Counted from the first letter of the stretch, positions 1 to 8,230 are shown. The stretch: 32,150 nt of DNA from Pandoraea sp. ASV26 (GCF_016428915.1 NZ_JAELTP010000064.1:1-32150); one strand, 5' to 3'. Notes: generated from the sequence alone by a model not told the origin. Numbers and translations are program-made.

Positions 1-24
1 GATCTGGGCAATTTCAAAGATCAT
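1..24 (-). CDS. Start of an antibiotic-biosynthesis-monooxygenase-like protein (partial)
   Basis: Only the first eight codons lie in the window; read on the minus strand they give MIFEIAQI. A good ribosome binding site (AGAGGAAA) sits just upstream, at about 30-37. This N-terminus is the kind seen in small ABM-domain monooxygenases, where the first beta strand reads like 'IYEIAQIEVKPG'. The gene is divergent from the ammonium transporter. With so few residues the family is a guess; a start codon with this binding site is the firm part. Confidence 0.35.
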
Positions 25-416
25 CGGATTTCCTCTGTGGTTGGCGCGCGTTAGCGCTTATGTCGCTCTTGTTGTCGTCGCACGATGGCGCCGCCGGATG
101 ACCGGGGATCGTGGAATCGTCTGCGCCGCACGCCAGGTGCGGCGTCGCGAGAACATCCGATTCTATACCGCGCATTGGTGACACGCATCGCGTGGGACGC
201 CCGCGATCCTTTCAGCGTTTTTCCAACCTGAACTCCGGCCGCCACGCACGGACTTCGATCATCTGCCGACGCAACGGCACCATGAACGTGCAGCATCGCG
301 CGATATTTCGCACCTCATCAGACAAAACATCGATAGAAATCAATGGACTGAAAAAGCCTGGCATCGCTCTTGCATATCTTCGTTTTCCTTCACGTTTGCA
401 CCAAAAGAGCACATTC
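25..416. other. Intergenic region between divergent genes
   Basis: About 390 bases separate the minus-strand start at 24 from the transporter start at 417. The transporter frame stays open upstream to 111, but the translation there (Arg-rich, no domain) does not look like protein. I looked for a sigma-54 promoter (GG-N10-GC), as would suit an ammonium transporter, and found none with correct spacing. Promoters for both genes must lie here, but none stands out. Confidence 0.5.
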
Positions 417-1619
417 ATGCCCAATTCCAATACGCCCGGCGACGTGCTGTTCCTTCTGCTCGGCGCGATTCTGGTGCTTGCCATGCACGCCGGCTTTGCG
501 TTTCTCGAACTCGGTACCGTGCGCAAGAAAAATCAGGTCAATGCGCTCGTCAAGATCCTGACCGACTTCGCCGTCTCGGGACTCGCTTACTTCTTCATTG
601 GCTATCCGCTCGCGTACGGCGTCGACTTCTGGTCGAGCGCCACGGTGCTGTCCGAACACAACGGCTACGCACTGATCCGCTTTTTCTTCCTGCTGACGTT
701 TGCGGCCGCGATTCCGGCCATCGTCTCGGGGGGCATCGCCGAGCGTGCGAAGTTTCACCCGCAGTCGGTGGCGACGTTCTTCCTCGTCGGCGTGATCTAT
801 CCGTTCTTCGAGGGCATTGCCTGGAACGGGCATCTCGGCATTCAGGACTGGCTCACGCGCGTGTTCGGCGCCCCGTTCCACGATTTTGCGGGCTCGGTGG
901 TCGTGCACGCGGTCGGTGGCTGGATCGGACTGGCGGCGGTGCTGCACCTCGGCGCACGTCGCGGACGCTACAACGGGCAGGGGCAAGTCGCCGCGCATCC
1001 GCCGTCGTCGATTCCGTTCCTCGCGCTCGGGGCATGGATTCTGATCGTCGGCTGGTTCGGCTTCAACGTGATGAGCGCGCAGCGCGTGGGTGGCATCTCG
1101 GGACTGGTCGCCGTGAACTCGCTCATGGCGATGGTCGGCGGCACCCTCGTCGCGATGTGGGTCGGCAAGGATGACCCCGGCTTCATTCACAACGGTCCGC
1201 TCGCGGGGCTGGTCGCTGTATGTGCCGGCTCGGACGTGATGCATCCGCTCGGCGCACTCGTCGTGGGCGCCGTGGCAGGAGGGCTGTTCGTGTGGCTATT
1301 CACGGTGACGCAGAACCGCCTGCGCATCGACGACGTGCTCGGCGTCTGGCCGTTGCATGGCGTGTGCGGCATCTGGGGCGGACTGGCGGCGGGTATCTTC
1401 GGACAGACGGCGCTCGGCGGATTGGGTGGCGTGAGCCTCGTCGCGCAGATCCTCGGCACCTTGGCGGGCGTGGCCATCGCCTTCGCCGGCGGCTACGTCG
1501 TGTATGGCGTCATCAAGCGCAGCGTCGGTCTGCGACTCGACGACGAACAGGAGTACTACGGCGCCGACCTCTCCATCCACAAGATCACCGCAACGCCGGA
1601 GCGCGAGACTAATTGGTGA
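417..1619 (+). CDS. amt: Ammonium transporter, Amt family
   Basis: This 400-residue integral membrane protein should conduct ammonium or ammonia across the inner membrane. About eleven hydrophobic segments are visible. The hallmarks of the pore are present: an Asp in HDFAG, followed by the first pore His in SVVVHAVGG, and the second pore His in PLHGVCGIWGG. The N-terminal segment reads MHAGFAFLELGTVRKKNQ rather than the 'TPGLAFFYGGMVRRKN' of AmtB, so it belongs to a side branch of the family. The start at 417 removes about 100 upstream codons that encode no plausible protein and gives a normal membrane start (MPNSNTPGDVLFLLLG). No glnK lies next to it, unlike the usual glnK-amtB pair. It converges on the pirin gene with a 44-base gap. 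Confidence 0.93.
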   Translation: MPNSNTPGDVLFLLLGAILVLAMHAGFAFLELGTVRKKNQVNALVKILTDFAVSGLAYFFIGYPLAYGVDFWSSATVLSEHNGYALIRFFFLLTFAAAIPAIVSGGIAERAKFHPQSVATFFLVGVIYPFFEGIAWNGHLGIQDWLTRVFGAPFHDFAGSVVVHAVGGWIGLAAVLHLGARRGRYNGQGQVAAHPPSSIPFLALGAWILIVGWFGFNVMSAQRVGGISGLVAVNSLMAMVGGTLVAMWVGKDDPGFIHNGPLAGLVAVCAGSDVMHPLGALVVGAVAGGLFVWLFTVTQNRLRIDDVLGVWPLHGVCGIWGGLAAGIFGQTALGGLGGVSLVAQILGTLAGVAIAFAGGYVVYGVIKRSVGLRLDDEQEYYGADLSIHKITATPERETNW

Positions 1620-1663
1620 TGAAAGCGAACGTCAGGGTCTCGCGCACGAAAGCACGCCCAGAT

Positions 1664-2680
1664 TCAATACGAAGCAAATCGTCCCTTAACAGGGCCGTGG
1701 TCAGGGGAGTTGGTTGGCCATGCCCAATCCCCAAATTGAGTGTTTCTATAGTCTGCGTAAGCCTCTCGGATCTCGTCGAGCGTGTTCATGACAAATGGCC
1801 CATGTTGAACCACATGCTCTCCAATTGGCGTTCCTTGCAGCAGCAAAATCTCGGCATCTGTTGCACCGTTGACCAGTTCAACGTGCGTCGAGCAGGTGAC
1901 TTCAATTGCCGATTCCCCTTCGACACGCTCACCATCGACGCTCAAGGTGGTACCGCTATAGAAAAGCAACTGCCTCCGCGTGTCGCTCCCCGACGCCGGC
2001 GGCAATTGCCACTTCGCACCAGGAGCTATTTTTATTACCCAAATAGCCAGGTCCGAGTGCCGGTTGGCAGCCCAGGACTTTGACGGTGGAGCGGGAGGGG
2101 GTTGCATGCCAACGCCCTGCAATCCACCTACGATGCAGGTGACCTCAATACGGCTGCGCCCCTCTGATACAACGTGGCGTGGAATCTCGTCGGCCCAGAA
2201 CATTTTGAAATTCGGTTCGACCATTTTGTCGCTAGCCGGTAGGTTCAACCAAATCTGAAACAGTTCCAACGGGTTGGGCTTGTCTCGATGGAGCAATGGG
2301 AACATTTCGGCATGAACGATTCCACGGCCCGCAGTCAGCCACTGCACATCACCCGCGCCGAATCGAGCGCTGGCGCCGAGTGAATCCGAGTGGTCCACAA
2401 CACCCTCGCGAACAATGGTGATGGTCTCGAATCCCCTATGCGGGTGGGCGGGAAATCCCGGTACAGTCTGGCCAAAATACATACGCCAGTCTTTGCGGGG
2501 AATCGCCGCGCCGAGCTTCGTCACATCGGGTCCCAAGCTAGCGTTTCCCGGTGGGTATAGGTCAACGTGGTGCGCGCAGACAAGGAAAGGGTCAAGCGTT
2601 GCCCAAGGCGTGCCAAGTCGTGCGACGCTCACGATGGAACGCGTCATTTGACGCGCAGAGGTTTGACGGTTAGGCGTCAT
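1664..2680 (-). CDS. Pirin family protein
   Basis: This 338-residue two-cupin protein is a pirin. Metal ligands of the family are visible: His79 and His81 in FPAHPHRGFET, and His123 and Glu125 in GIVHAEMF. The C-terminus (FGDWAWPTNSPDHG...) is also pirin-like. Bacterial pirins bind iron, some have quercetinase-like activity, and many sit in redox operons; the substrate here is unknown. It is the last gene of the minus-strand operon that begins with cytochrome b561. Its start overlaps the end of the preceding oxidoreductase gene by 11 bases. An internal Met at 2647 (MTRSIVSVARLG) is a possible alternative start; neither has a strong ribosome binding site, and the overlap favours translational coupling from 2680. 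Confidence 0.9.
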   Translation of the reverse strand: MTPNRQTSARQMTRSIVSVARLGTPWATLDPFLVCAHHVDLYPPGNASLGPDVTKLGAAIPRKDWRMYFGQTVPGFPAHPHRGFETITIVREGVVDHSDSLGASARFGAGDVQWLTAGRGIVHAEMFPLLHRDKPNPLELFQIWLNLPASDKMVEPNFKMFWADEIPRHVVSEGRSRIEVTCIVGGLQGVGMQPPPAPPSKSWAANRHSDLAIWVIKIAPGAKWQLPPASGSDTRRQLLFYSGTTLSVDGERVEGESAIEVTCSTHVELVNGATDAEILLLQGTPIGEHVVQHGPFVMNTLDEIREAYADYRNTQFGDWAWPTNSPDHGPVKGRFASY

Positions 2681-3260
2681 GCTTTATCAGATTCTGTAGA
2701 ACCAACGGACCACGAAATCGCAGCAGGCGTCCACCTTCGCAAATACTACCCAGCACCACAGCGGAGAAACCAAGCGATTCCACCAGGGCGGCCACCTCCG
2801 CGTTCGCCTCGTGGTGATTGCCCGCGACGAACATCACACGCCGACCGCCGTCCTGCGCCGGCTCGCTCCCGAATAGAGCGGCCGGGAGCTGATTAAATGT
2901 CTTCACTAGCTTCGCGCCCGGAAAGGACCTGGCTACAAAGTCGCTGGATTGACGACCATCGAGCGCAGCGAGGCTTGTTTCACGGAAGTTCATCGCGTCA
3001 ATCACTGTCGTCCCCTCCCAATGGTCACGACTCAGCGCAATCGTCGGATGTGCTGCAAACGGGATAGCCAAAATCACCGTTTCAGCGCTGAGCGCCCCCA
3101 AAAGTGACGTGGCGCTAACCATCGGGCCCAACGCCTTCACAAGATCGGAAATGGAATCTGGCCCACGGGAGTTGGCGATGGAGACGGCAATGCCGCTGCG
3201 TGCAAATCGGTGCGCAATGGCCATGCCGAGGTGCCCTGCGCCGATAATCGCGTAGGTCAT
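2670..3260 (-). CDS. NADP-binding oxidoreductase, F420-reductase-like (copy 2)
   Basis: This 196-residue protein has an N-terminal Rossmann nucleotide-binding motif (MTYAIIGAGHLGMAIAHRF) and the NADP-side motif ANSRGPDSI, typical of the COG2085/NpdG-like family. The substrate is unknown, and coenzyme F420 itself is not expected in this kind of organism. The start at 3260 is chosen because GGAGCG stands just upstream and the neighbouring paralogue begins with the same residues; the open frame upstream to 3365 is discarded. It is a tandem paralogue of the gene at 3316-3903: shared blocks include MTYAIIG, ANSRGPD, FPGAK.VKT.NQLPA, GGRRVMFV, EGGRL and LQNLIKH. The two copies have diverged at many other positions. 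Confidence 0.85.
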   Translation of the reverse strand: MTYAIIGAGHLGMAIAHRFARSGIAVSIANSRGPDSISDLVKALGPMVSATSLLGALSAETVILAIPFAAHPTIALSRDHWEGTTVIDAMNFRETSLAALDGRQSSDFVARSFPGAKLVKTFNQLPAALFGSEPAQDGGRRVMFVAGNHHEANAEVAALVESLGFSAVVLGSICEGGRLLRFRGPLVLQNLIKHDA

Positions 3261-3315
3261 CTTGCGCTCCGCAACGGCAACTCGACTGTAGTCTCCACGC
3301 GCGAAGACTGCTGTG

Positions 3316-3903
3316 TCAGCCATGCTTGATGAGGTTCTGCAGAATGAGAGCCCCTCCCATTCCAATCAACCTGCCTCCCTCACTCACCTTGCCCAGCAAG
3401 ATGGGAGCAAAACCCAGGTCGGCGACCAACTTGCCCACCGACGTCTCGGCGGCTTCGTCATTGCTCGACACGAACATGACGCGACGCCCACCGTTCACGG
3501 CAGGGTCCTGTGCCAGCAGCTTCGCCGGTAACTGGTTTAGCGTCTTGACCACTTTGGCACCAGGGAAGGCCGACGCTACCACTTCGGTCGAGGCTTGCCC
3601 CTTCAGTTCCTCTTGGGAGACGCCATAGGTGTTCATCGCATCCACAACAATCTTTCCGGACCAGTTCGAGAGCGCCCTGGCGACGGTCGTGTGAGCTCGG
3701 AAAGGTACGGCCAAGATGACAACGTCAGCTAGCAGTGCATCCTCGAGCGTGAGCGGCGTAACGCTGGGCCCAAGTGCCTTCGCCACCTCGGCGATGGCGT
3801 CGGGGCCTCTTGAGTTGGCAATGGCAACAGGGATACCGCAGCGGGCGAAATGGCCGGCGAGCGCAGCGCCAACGTTGCCAGAACCAATGATGGCGTAGGT
3901 CAT
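3316..3903 (-). CDS. NADP-binding oxidoreductase, F420-reductase-like (copy 1)
   Basis: This 195-residue Rossmann-fold protein begins MTYAIIGSGNVGAALAGHF, with the GxGxxG dinucleotide motif, and continues with ANSRGPDAIAEV, the likely NADP-phosphate contact. It is of normal length for the family. A strong ribosome binding site (GAAGGAA) precedes the ATG at 3903. It follows the azoreductase gene by 47 bases and precedes its paralogue by 55. The family reduces small electron carriers or quinone-like substrates; its place beside azoreductase and pirin fits redox or electrophile stress. The exact substrate cannot be read from sequence. Confidence 0.86.
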   Translation of the reverse strand: MTYAIIGSGNVGAALAGHFARCGIPVAIANSRGPDAIAEVAKALGPSVTPLTLEDALLADVVILAVPFRAHTTVARALSNWSGKIVVDAMNTYGVSQEELKGQASTEVVASAFPGAKVVKTLNQLPAKLLAQDPAVNGGRRVMFVSSNDEAAETSVGKLVADLGFAPILLGKVSEGGRLIGMGGALILQNLIKHG

Positions 3904-3950
3904 GATAATTCCTTCAATGAATTGATAAAGATGAGCACTTTTGCCGCCAC

Positions 3951-4559
3951 TCAGGCAGCGATGGCGGCGATGCCTTTTAGCGCCCGCGCAACAGCAGCGT
4001 CTTTTGCCTCTGGCCCGAACGCAATGCCTTCCGCACGCACGACTTCTACGTTTGTCACGCCGAGGAAAGCGAGCAAGCCGATGAGGTAGCTCTCCTGATG
4101 TTCAAGGGCCGCCGCCGGGCTTCCTGCTGAATAAACGCCACCGCGTGCCGAGGCGATATAGCCCTTCTTGTTCTTGAGCAGACCTTCAGCGCCATTGGCG
4201 GTGTATTGGAATGTCTTGCCAGCCACGGCAATGCGGTCAATCCAAGCTTTGAGCGGCGTCGGGATAGACAGGTTGTACATTGGCGCACCGATAACCAGGA
4301 CGTCCGCGGCAATAAGCTCGTCGATAAATGCGTTGCCTTTGCGCAAGTCAGCGTTAAAAGACTCGTCATCGCTCGTTGCGCCCATACGAGCGGCCATGTG
4401 CGCCCCCGTCAAGTGCAGAGCCGGGTCAGCCGCCAGGTCACGGTACGTGACGCGAATGTCAGGATGAACTGCGCGGTGGCGGGCAACGATTTCTGAGGTG
4501 AGTTGTCGGCTGACTGATGCCGTTCCGAGCACGCTGGAATCAAGATGGAGTAGTTGCAT
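3951..4559 (-). CDS. azoR: FMN-dependent NADH-azoreductase
   Basis: This 202-residue flavodoxin-fold enzyme of the AzoR family uses FMN and NAD(P)H to reduce quinones and azo compounds in two-electron steps. Family motifs are visible: LHLDSSVLGTASVSRQLT at the N-terminal phosphate-binding loop, APMYNLSIPTPLKAWIDRI at the FMN site, and ASARGGVYS in the second flavin loop. Length is typical (about 200). The start at 4559 has AGAGGC upstream. It lies in the middle of the redox operon, 41 bases downstream of a yceI gene. Quinone detoxification is the likely role, inferred from family and neighbours. Confidence 0.93.
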   Translation of the reverse strand: MQLLHLDSSVLGTASVSRQLTSEIVARHRAVHPDIRVTYRDLAADPALHLTGAHMAARMGATSDDESFNADLRKGNAFIDELIAADVLVIGAPMYNLSIPTPLKAWIDRIAVAGKTFQYTANGAEGLLKNKKGYIASARGGVYSAGSPAAALEHQESYLIGLLAFLGVTNVEVVRAEGIAFGPEAKDAAVARALKGIAAIAA

Positions 4560-4600
4560 GATGAGCCTCTGGAGTTATTGAATCGCGGATGAGCGCCCGC

Positions 4601-5176
4601 TTACTGTTTGACAGCCTCGACCTGGACCGCGAGCTTCACGGTGTCGGGGACGCCAAGATCGATGCCCCAGCCCATACCCCATTGGCTGCGCTGAATCGTG
4701 GTCTCGAAGTCACCGCCGCAAACTTCCCGCTTGAGAATCGGGTTCGTGTAGCAATTAAAATTGGTGGCCTTGAGCGTGACGGGTAGCGTCTTGCCCAAAA
4801 GCGTCAACTGACCAGTGACTGCGTTGACCTTATCGCCGCTGAAGCTAAAGTCATTGGCGACGAATTTGGCAGTCGGGAAGTTGGCGGCGTTGAGAAAATT
4901 TTCACTTTGCAGTTGCTTGTCGAGCGCGACAGTGCCGGTGTTGATCGAGTCCGTCTCGAGCGTCAGGTCGACCTTGCCGGTCTTCGCAGCTTTGTCCAAC
5001 TGAACGGTACCGTCCTTCTTGTCAAAGCGGCCCCGGTTAGTAGAGGTGCCGAAGTGGCTGACCTCGAAGGTCACAAATGTGTGAGTGGGGTCAATGTTGT
5101 AAGTTGCGATTTCCGCGTGAGCTGAGCCCACGAAAGCGGTGGCCACCAAGGCGGCTGCAATGAGAGTCTTGCGCAT
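4601..5176 (-). CDS. YceI family periplasmic protein (copy 1)
   Basis: This 191-residue protein has a clear signal peptide (MRKTLIAAALVATAFVGSAHA) followed by a YceI lipocalin-like domain that starts EIATYNIDPTHTFVTFEVSH. Members of the family bind polyisoprenoids or ubiquinone-like lipids in a beta-barrel in the periplasm. The C-terminal half has a Cys pair (NCYTNP... and REVCGGDF) seen in the E. coli YceI-like subgroup. It lies 45 bases downstream of a second yceI gene and near cytochrome b561, the partner also found beside yceI in E. coli (yceJ-yceI). A role in quinone handling or base and redox stress is inferred. Confidence 0.92.
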   Translation of the reverse strand: MRKTLIAAALVATAFVGSAHAEIATYNIDPTHTFVTFEVSHFGTSTNRGRFDKKDGTVQLDKAAKTGKVDLTLETDSINTGTVALDKQLQSENFLNAANFPTAKFVANDFSFSGDKVNAVTGQLTLLGKTLPVTLKATNFNCYTNPILKREVCGGDFETTIQRSQWGMGWGIDLGVPDTVKLAVQVEAVKQ

Positions 5177-5221
5177 GGAAAATATCCGTTGTGGTTGTCT
5201 GAGGTAGAAGGTTGAGATGAC

Positions 5222-5797
5222 TCACAGTTTGCTGACGCCGGTCAGCACGAGCTTGAACCTGACCTGAACGTCGTCGGCGACCGTCGCTGTGTCTGCCCAC
5301 TCGTTCTGGCCAATTTGGAATGTCAGGCGCCTCAGAGGAAACGCGCCGGTGACTATGGTTGTGGTACCCGATTGGGTCACAACCACGGGAACCACGATGT
5401 TGCGGGATACCCCCTTGATGCTGAGCGCTCCGTCCACCTCGAACTTGCCTCCACCCAAGCCCTTGACTACGCTCGATTGGAAGGCCGCCTGAGGGAATTT
5501 GGCGGTATTGAACCAAGTGGCCTTGGGCAGTTCGGCATCCGTTTCAGGCACACCGAGCGTTGCGCTCGCAACATCGACAGTGAAAGAAATCTTGCTTGTT
5601 TCAGGCTTCGTCGGGTCGAATGCCAGTTGCGCATCAAACTTGTTGAAGCGCCCCTCCACGGGAACGCCCATCTGTTTGCTCACAAAAACGATTTCGCTTT
5701 GCGCTGGCACCAGCTTTTGTTGGGCGAACGCACTTGTAGTCACGCCAATGAACACGATTGCCAAGAGCGAGGCGTAAATGAATTTGAGGACGTTCAT
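5222..5797 (-). CDS. YceI family periplasmic protein (copy 2)
   Basis: This 191-residue YceI protein has its own signal peptide (MNVLKFIYASLLAIVFIG..., cleavage near SAFAQQ). The mature domain starts KLVPAQSEIVFVSKQMGVPVE and shows the KxxFDFP-like spacing of the family (GRFNKFDAQLAFDP). The open frame runs upstream to 5878, but the start at 5797 has a good GGAG site and begins a proper signal peptide. It is not a close copy of the first YceI: the Cys pair is absent and the loops differ, so the two are likely to bind different ligands or partners. It follows cytochrome b561 by 37 bases. Confidence 0.9.
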   Translation of the reverse strand: MNVLKFIYASLLAIVFIGVTTSAFAQQKLVPAQSEIVFVSKQMGVPVEGRFNKFDAQLAFDPTKPETSKISFTVDVASATLGVPETDAELPKATWFNTAKFPQAAFQSSVVKGLGGGKFEVDGALSIKGVSRNIVVPVVVTQSGTTTIVTGAFPLRRLTFQIGQNEWADTATVADDVQVRFKLVLTGVSKL

Positions 5798-5834
5798 AGG
5801 AAGCTCCGGAACATTTGAATTGGAAGCGCGGCAA

Positions 5835-6455
5835 TTAGCGTCGGCCCAGCAACATCCGCCCGACCAGGCCGTCGCCATCCCACCACTGATGCTTCAACGC
5901 TGCGGCGGCGTGCAATGCCGCTAGTCCCATCAACGCAAATGCACTCATTTCATGCCACGGCCGGATAAGCGCGGCCAATGCCTTGTTTGCCGGCACAAAG
6001 TCAGGCAGCGGCAGCACGCCGAATAACACGATGGGAAAACCTGCTGCAGAGCTGTAAGCCCAGCCGACGAGGGGCACAAAAAAGAACAGCGCGTAGAGGG
6101 CAAGGTGTGTCGCGCTGTGAGCCCGGTGCTGCCAAGCGGGCATAGCAGTAGCGATGGGCGTCGGCAGCACAGGTGGCACATGGGTTAGCCGCCAGATCAG
6201 GCGCACTGCCGATAGCGCCAGGAGACACATACCGGCCCACTTGTGCCAGTTGAACAACTTCAGGCGGGTCAGTGAAAACGGCAGGTTGGACATGTAAAGG
6301 CCGACGAAAAACATCCCAACGACGGCCGCACCCAAGACCCAATGCAGCACGATGGCCGTAGCGGTATAGCGCGTGGTCTGGCCGTCCCGCTGATGCGTAG
6401 GTGGCTGCTTGTGGCTATCGCGAGCGCCGGTTGACTCAAGTGGGATGTGCGGCAT
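5835..6455 (-). CDS. Cytochrome b561 (prokaryotic type)
   Basis: This 206-residue inner-membrane protein has four hydrophobic helices and the His residues expected to bind two b-type hemes: one in AIVLHWVLGAAVVGMFF, one in LFNWHKWAGM, one in HLALYALFFFVPLVGW, and one in ALHAAAALKHQW. Such proteins pass electrons between quinol and periplasmic partners. The start at 6455 is chosen over 6503 because GGAAGAGGG stands just upstream of it. It is the first gene of the minus-strand redox operon and is divergent from the LysR gene. Its pairing with YceI proteins repeats the yceJ-yceI arrangement of E. coli. Confidence 0.9.
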   Translation of the reverse strand: MPHIPLESTGARDSHKQPPTHQRDGQTTRYTATAIVLHWVLGAAVVGMFFVGLYMSNLPFSLTRLKLFNWHKWAGMCLLALSAVRLIWRLTHVPPVLPTPIATAMPAWQHRAHSATHLALYALFFFVPLVGWAYSSAAGFPIVLFGVLPLPDFVPANKALAALIRPWHEMSAFALMGLAALHAAAALKHQWWDGDGLVGRMLLGRR

Positions 6456-6504
6456 TTCGTACCCTCTTCCAGTGACGTCTCTATGGATACGAATGATGGG
6501 CACT

Positions 6505-6534
6505 TCAATAACCCCTGAGAAGCCGGTATATTGA
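6505..6534. promoter_or_regulatory. Inverted repeat between cytochrome b561 and LysR genes
   Basis: TCAATA at 6505-6510 and TATTGA at 6529-6534 form a perfect 6-base inverted repeat with an 18-base gap. It lies in the 118-base region between the divergent starts at 6455 and 6574, where a LysR regulator would be expected to bind and act on both sides. Function is inferred from position. Confidence 0.35.
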
Positions 6535-6573
6535 GATTCGATGTATCTGTTTTTGAGATGGATAGGTGATCAA

Positions 6574-7488
6574 ATGCTTGACGGTGTGTCGCTGGACCAA
6601 CTTAGAACCTTTATTGCGGCTGTAGACGAAGGCAGCTTCTCAGCGGCAGCTCGCAAGCTCAATCGCGTTCAGTCGGCTGTCAGCGGCTTGGTCAGCGGGC
6701 TGGAGGACCAAATCGGTGTGGTGCTGTTTGACCGGTCGGGGCGCTTTCCAAAGCTCACCCCGGAGGGGGTACTGCTGCTTGCGGACGCGCGGAAGATTGT
6801 TTCGGGTGTGGATACGCTCAAGGCCAGAGCGAAATTGATGGCCTCCGGTCTGGAGGCGGAACTGTCAGTGGTGGTCGATGTGTTTTTCCCCACCTCTGTC
6901 GTCAGTGCGGCCGCCAAGGGATTTGTGAATCAGTTCCCGCTGACGCCGTTGCGCCTGTTCGTCGAAGGGTTGGGCGCTGCCTATCAACCTGTTCTCGATG
7001 GCCGATGCAGCTTGGGCATCCTCGCACCATTGCATCAGGCGTTTCCGTCACTGGTCAGTGAGAGGTTGGGGGACGTACCTCTCGTCTCGGTAGCTTCAGC
7101 GAATCACCCGCTCGCAGCATATCGCCATCGAATACCGAAGCATGAATTGACCAAGCACGTCCAACTCGTGCTCACTGACAGATCCGACCTCATGGCCGGT
7201 CGAGACTATGGGGTTGTATCGCCATCAACATGGCGTTTAGCCGACCTATCGACCAAGCATGCATTTCTCAAAGACGGCGTGGGCTGGGGAGGTATGCCAC
7301 TGCACATGGTCAAAAAAGACCTGGAAGATGGAACGCTGGTTATCTTGGATGTGGACGACATGCCTCGAACCGGCTTCATGCTCACGATGTCCGCTAATCA
7401 CCGTGCTTCCGAGCCCCTGGGGCCGGCAGGCAAGTGGTTTGTTGACCAGTTGAAAACACTTTGGGTTCAGGAATCGCTTTCGCGTTAG
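6574..7488 (+). CDS. LysR family transcriptional regulator
   Basis: This 304-residue regulator has an N-terminal winged helix-turn-helix (LDQLRTFIAAVDEGSFSAAA, then RKLNRVQSAVSGLVSGLE) and a C-terminal effector domain from about residue 90. Length is normal for LysR proteins. The open frame begins at 6541, but AGGT stands 8 bases before the ATG at 6574 and the domain starts at once after it, so 6574 is preferred. It is divergent from the seven-gene redox operon, the usual arrangement for a LysR regulator and its target. The effector is unknown; given pirin, azoreductase and YceI, a quinone or electrophile is plausible. Confidence 0.92.
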   Translation: MLDGVSLDQLRTFIAAVDEGSFSAAARKLNRVQSAVSGLVSGLEDQIGVVLFDRSGRFPKLTPEGVLLLADARKIVSGVDTLKARAKLMASGLEAELSVVVDVFFPTSVVSAAAKGFVNQFPLTPLRLFVEGLGAAYQPVLDGRCSLGILAPLHQAFPSLVSERLGDVPLVSVASANHPLAAYRHRIPKHELTKHVQLVLTDRSDLMAGRDYGVVSPSTWRLADLSTKHAFLKDGVGWGGMPLHMVKKDLEDGTLVILDVDDMPRTGFMLTMSANHRASEPLGPAGKWFVDQLKTLWVQESLSR

Positions 7489-7626
7489 TTCGCAGTGCCC
7501 GCCCTTGGCTGCCATCCTCGAAGACCCAGGCGGTACCGTCGAGCAGGACGAACACATTACATCAACGCTACCTCTGCACTTACGCCCCGTCACTGAGCAA
7601 TGACGTTGACAAAATATTCGAGTGAA

Positions 7627-7815
7627 CTACCGTGTAGCGTACACAGGATTAACAAGACGACCGACTCGTATGAGATGGTTCCATGGCATTGCGCGATAGA
7701 GCGCGAGGCGGTGTCCATAAACTCGCCAGCTCAAGCGCGGATGGCTCGCAAAGCCAGCTGAATTGGCGATGTCTTCGAACGAAAATCCATGATGGCGCGG
7801 CACCGGGTATCGCAC
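7627..7815 (-). pseudogene. Remnant of an AraC-type DNA-binding domain
   Basis: The minus strand reads FSFEDIANSAGFASHPRLSW followed by RVYGHRLALYR. This resembles the second helix-turn-helix of AraC/XylS regulators (pattern 'hSxEdIAxxxGFxSxxxhSRxFRxxxGxxPxxYR'), with about three residues missing before the final YR. There is no upstream N-terminal domain in frame, and the frame opens only with a GTG. It lies just downstream of the TauD-like remnant on the same strand. The likeness is moderate and the call is tentative. Confidence 0.38.
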
Positions 7816-7834
7816 GCTAATACGACCACAGTCA

Positions 7835-7999
7835 TCATGTTGGACATCTAGCGGGGTCGTATATCCGGGAGTGGACGATAACGTGACTGTTCAGCGGTTG
7901 CTTGTCGCCCGGCTCGAACTGAATTTCGAAGCACAGCTCAGCTGAACCGGCGAACTTGTCGAACATGTTGAGCACTTCTTGCTGCAAATCCGTCTTCGG
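7835..7999 (-). pseudogene. Remnant of a TauD/TfdA-type dioxygenase (C-terminal part)
   Basis: Fifty-four codons between a stop immediately upstream and a TGA read VLNMFDKFAGSAELCFEIQF, then EPGDKQPLNSHVIVHSRI. This matches the C-terminal part of TauD/TfdA Fe(II)/2-oxoglutarate dioxygenases, where 'EPGDxQFLNNHxxLHART' carries the distal iron-binding His. Here that His is kept (IVHSRI), but the expected arginine-containing tail is replaced by RCPT and a stop, and the N-terminal half with the HxD motif is missing. It is a truncated, non-functional relic, too short for most gene finders. Confidence 0.5.
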
Positions 8000-8230
8000 C
8001 TAGCCTCGTAGGCATCGCGCCACCGGGTTTGCTGCCACCCCGAACAGGCGCAATGCAGATTCCCAGACCAACGGTCGAGCGTCCGCGCTAAACTTTCATT
8101 TGCACCGGCCGATATCATGCTAGGCGGGACTCCCTCTTTCCGGTGTTTGCGGGAGGCCTGCGTTACGTGACGATTGGCTAAATAGTCGGACAAATCAAAC
8201 TTGGTGAAATGAGGCCAGGTAGGGGGAAGC

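Larger units (their letters stand above)
7489..8230. other. Decayed stretch with gene remnants
   Basis: No intact gene fills these 742 bases. Two minus-strand remnants are listed separately (TauD-like at 7835-7999, AraC-like at 7627-7815). A third short minus-strand reading (7484-7558, FVLLDGTAWVFEDGSQGR) looks protein-like but I cannot place it. The 453-base minus-strand open frame at 7891-8343 is rich in Ser, Arg and Cys and overlaps the start of the PYP-like gene, so I do not accept it. The region seems to be a graveyard of recombined genes. Confidence 0.55.

Noticed and set aside
266-300. Possible sigma-54 promoter (GGCACCATGAACGTGC) upstream of the transporter
   Set aside because: The spacing between GG and the downstream GC is 12 bases, not 10, so it does not fit the -24/-12 consensus.
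111-416. Upstream extension of the ammonium transporter
   Set aside because: The extra 102 residues show no domain or signal, and the family starts at the first membrane helix just after 417.
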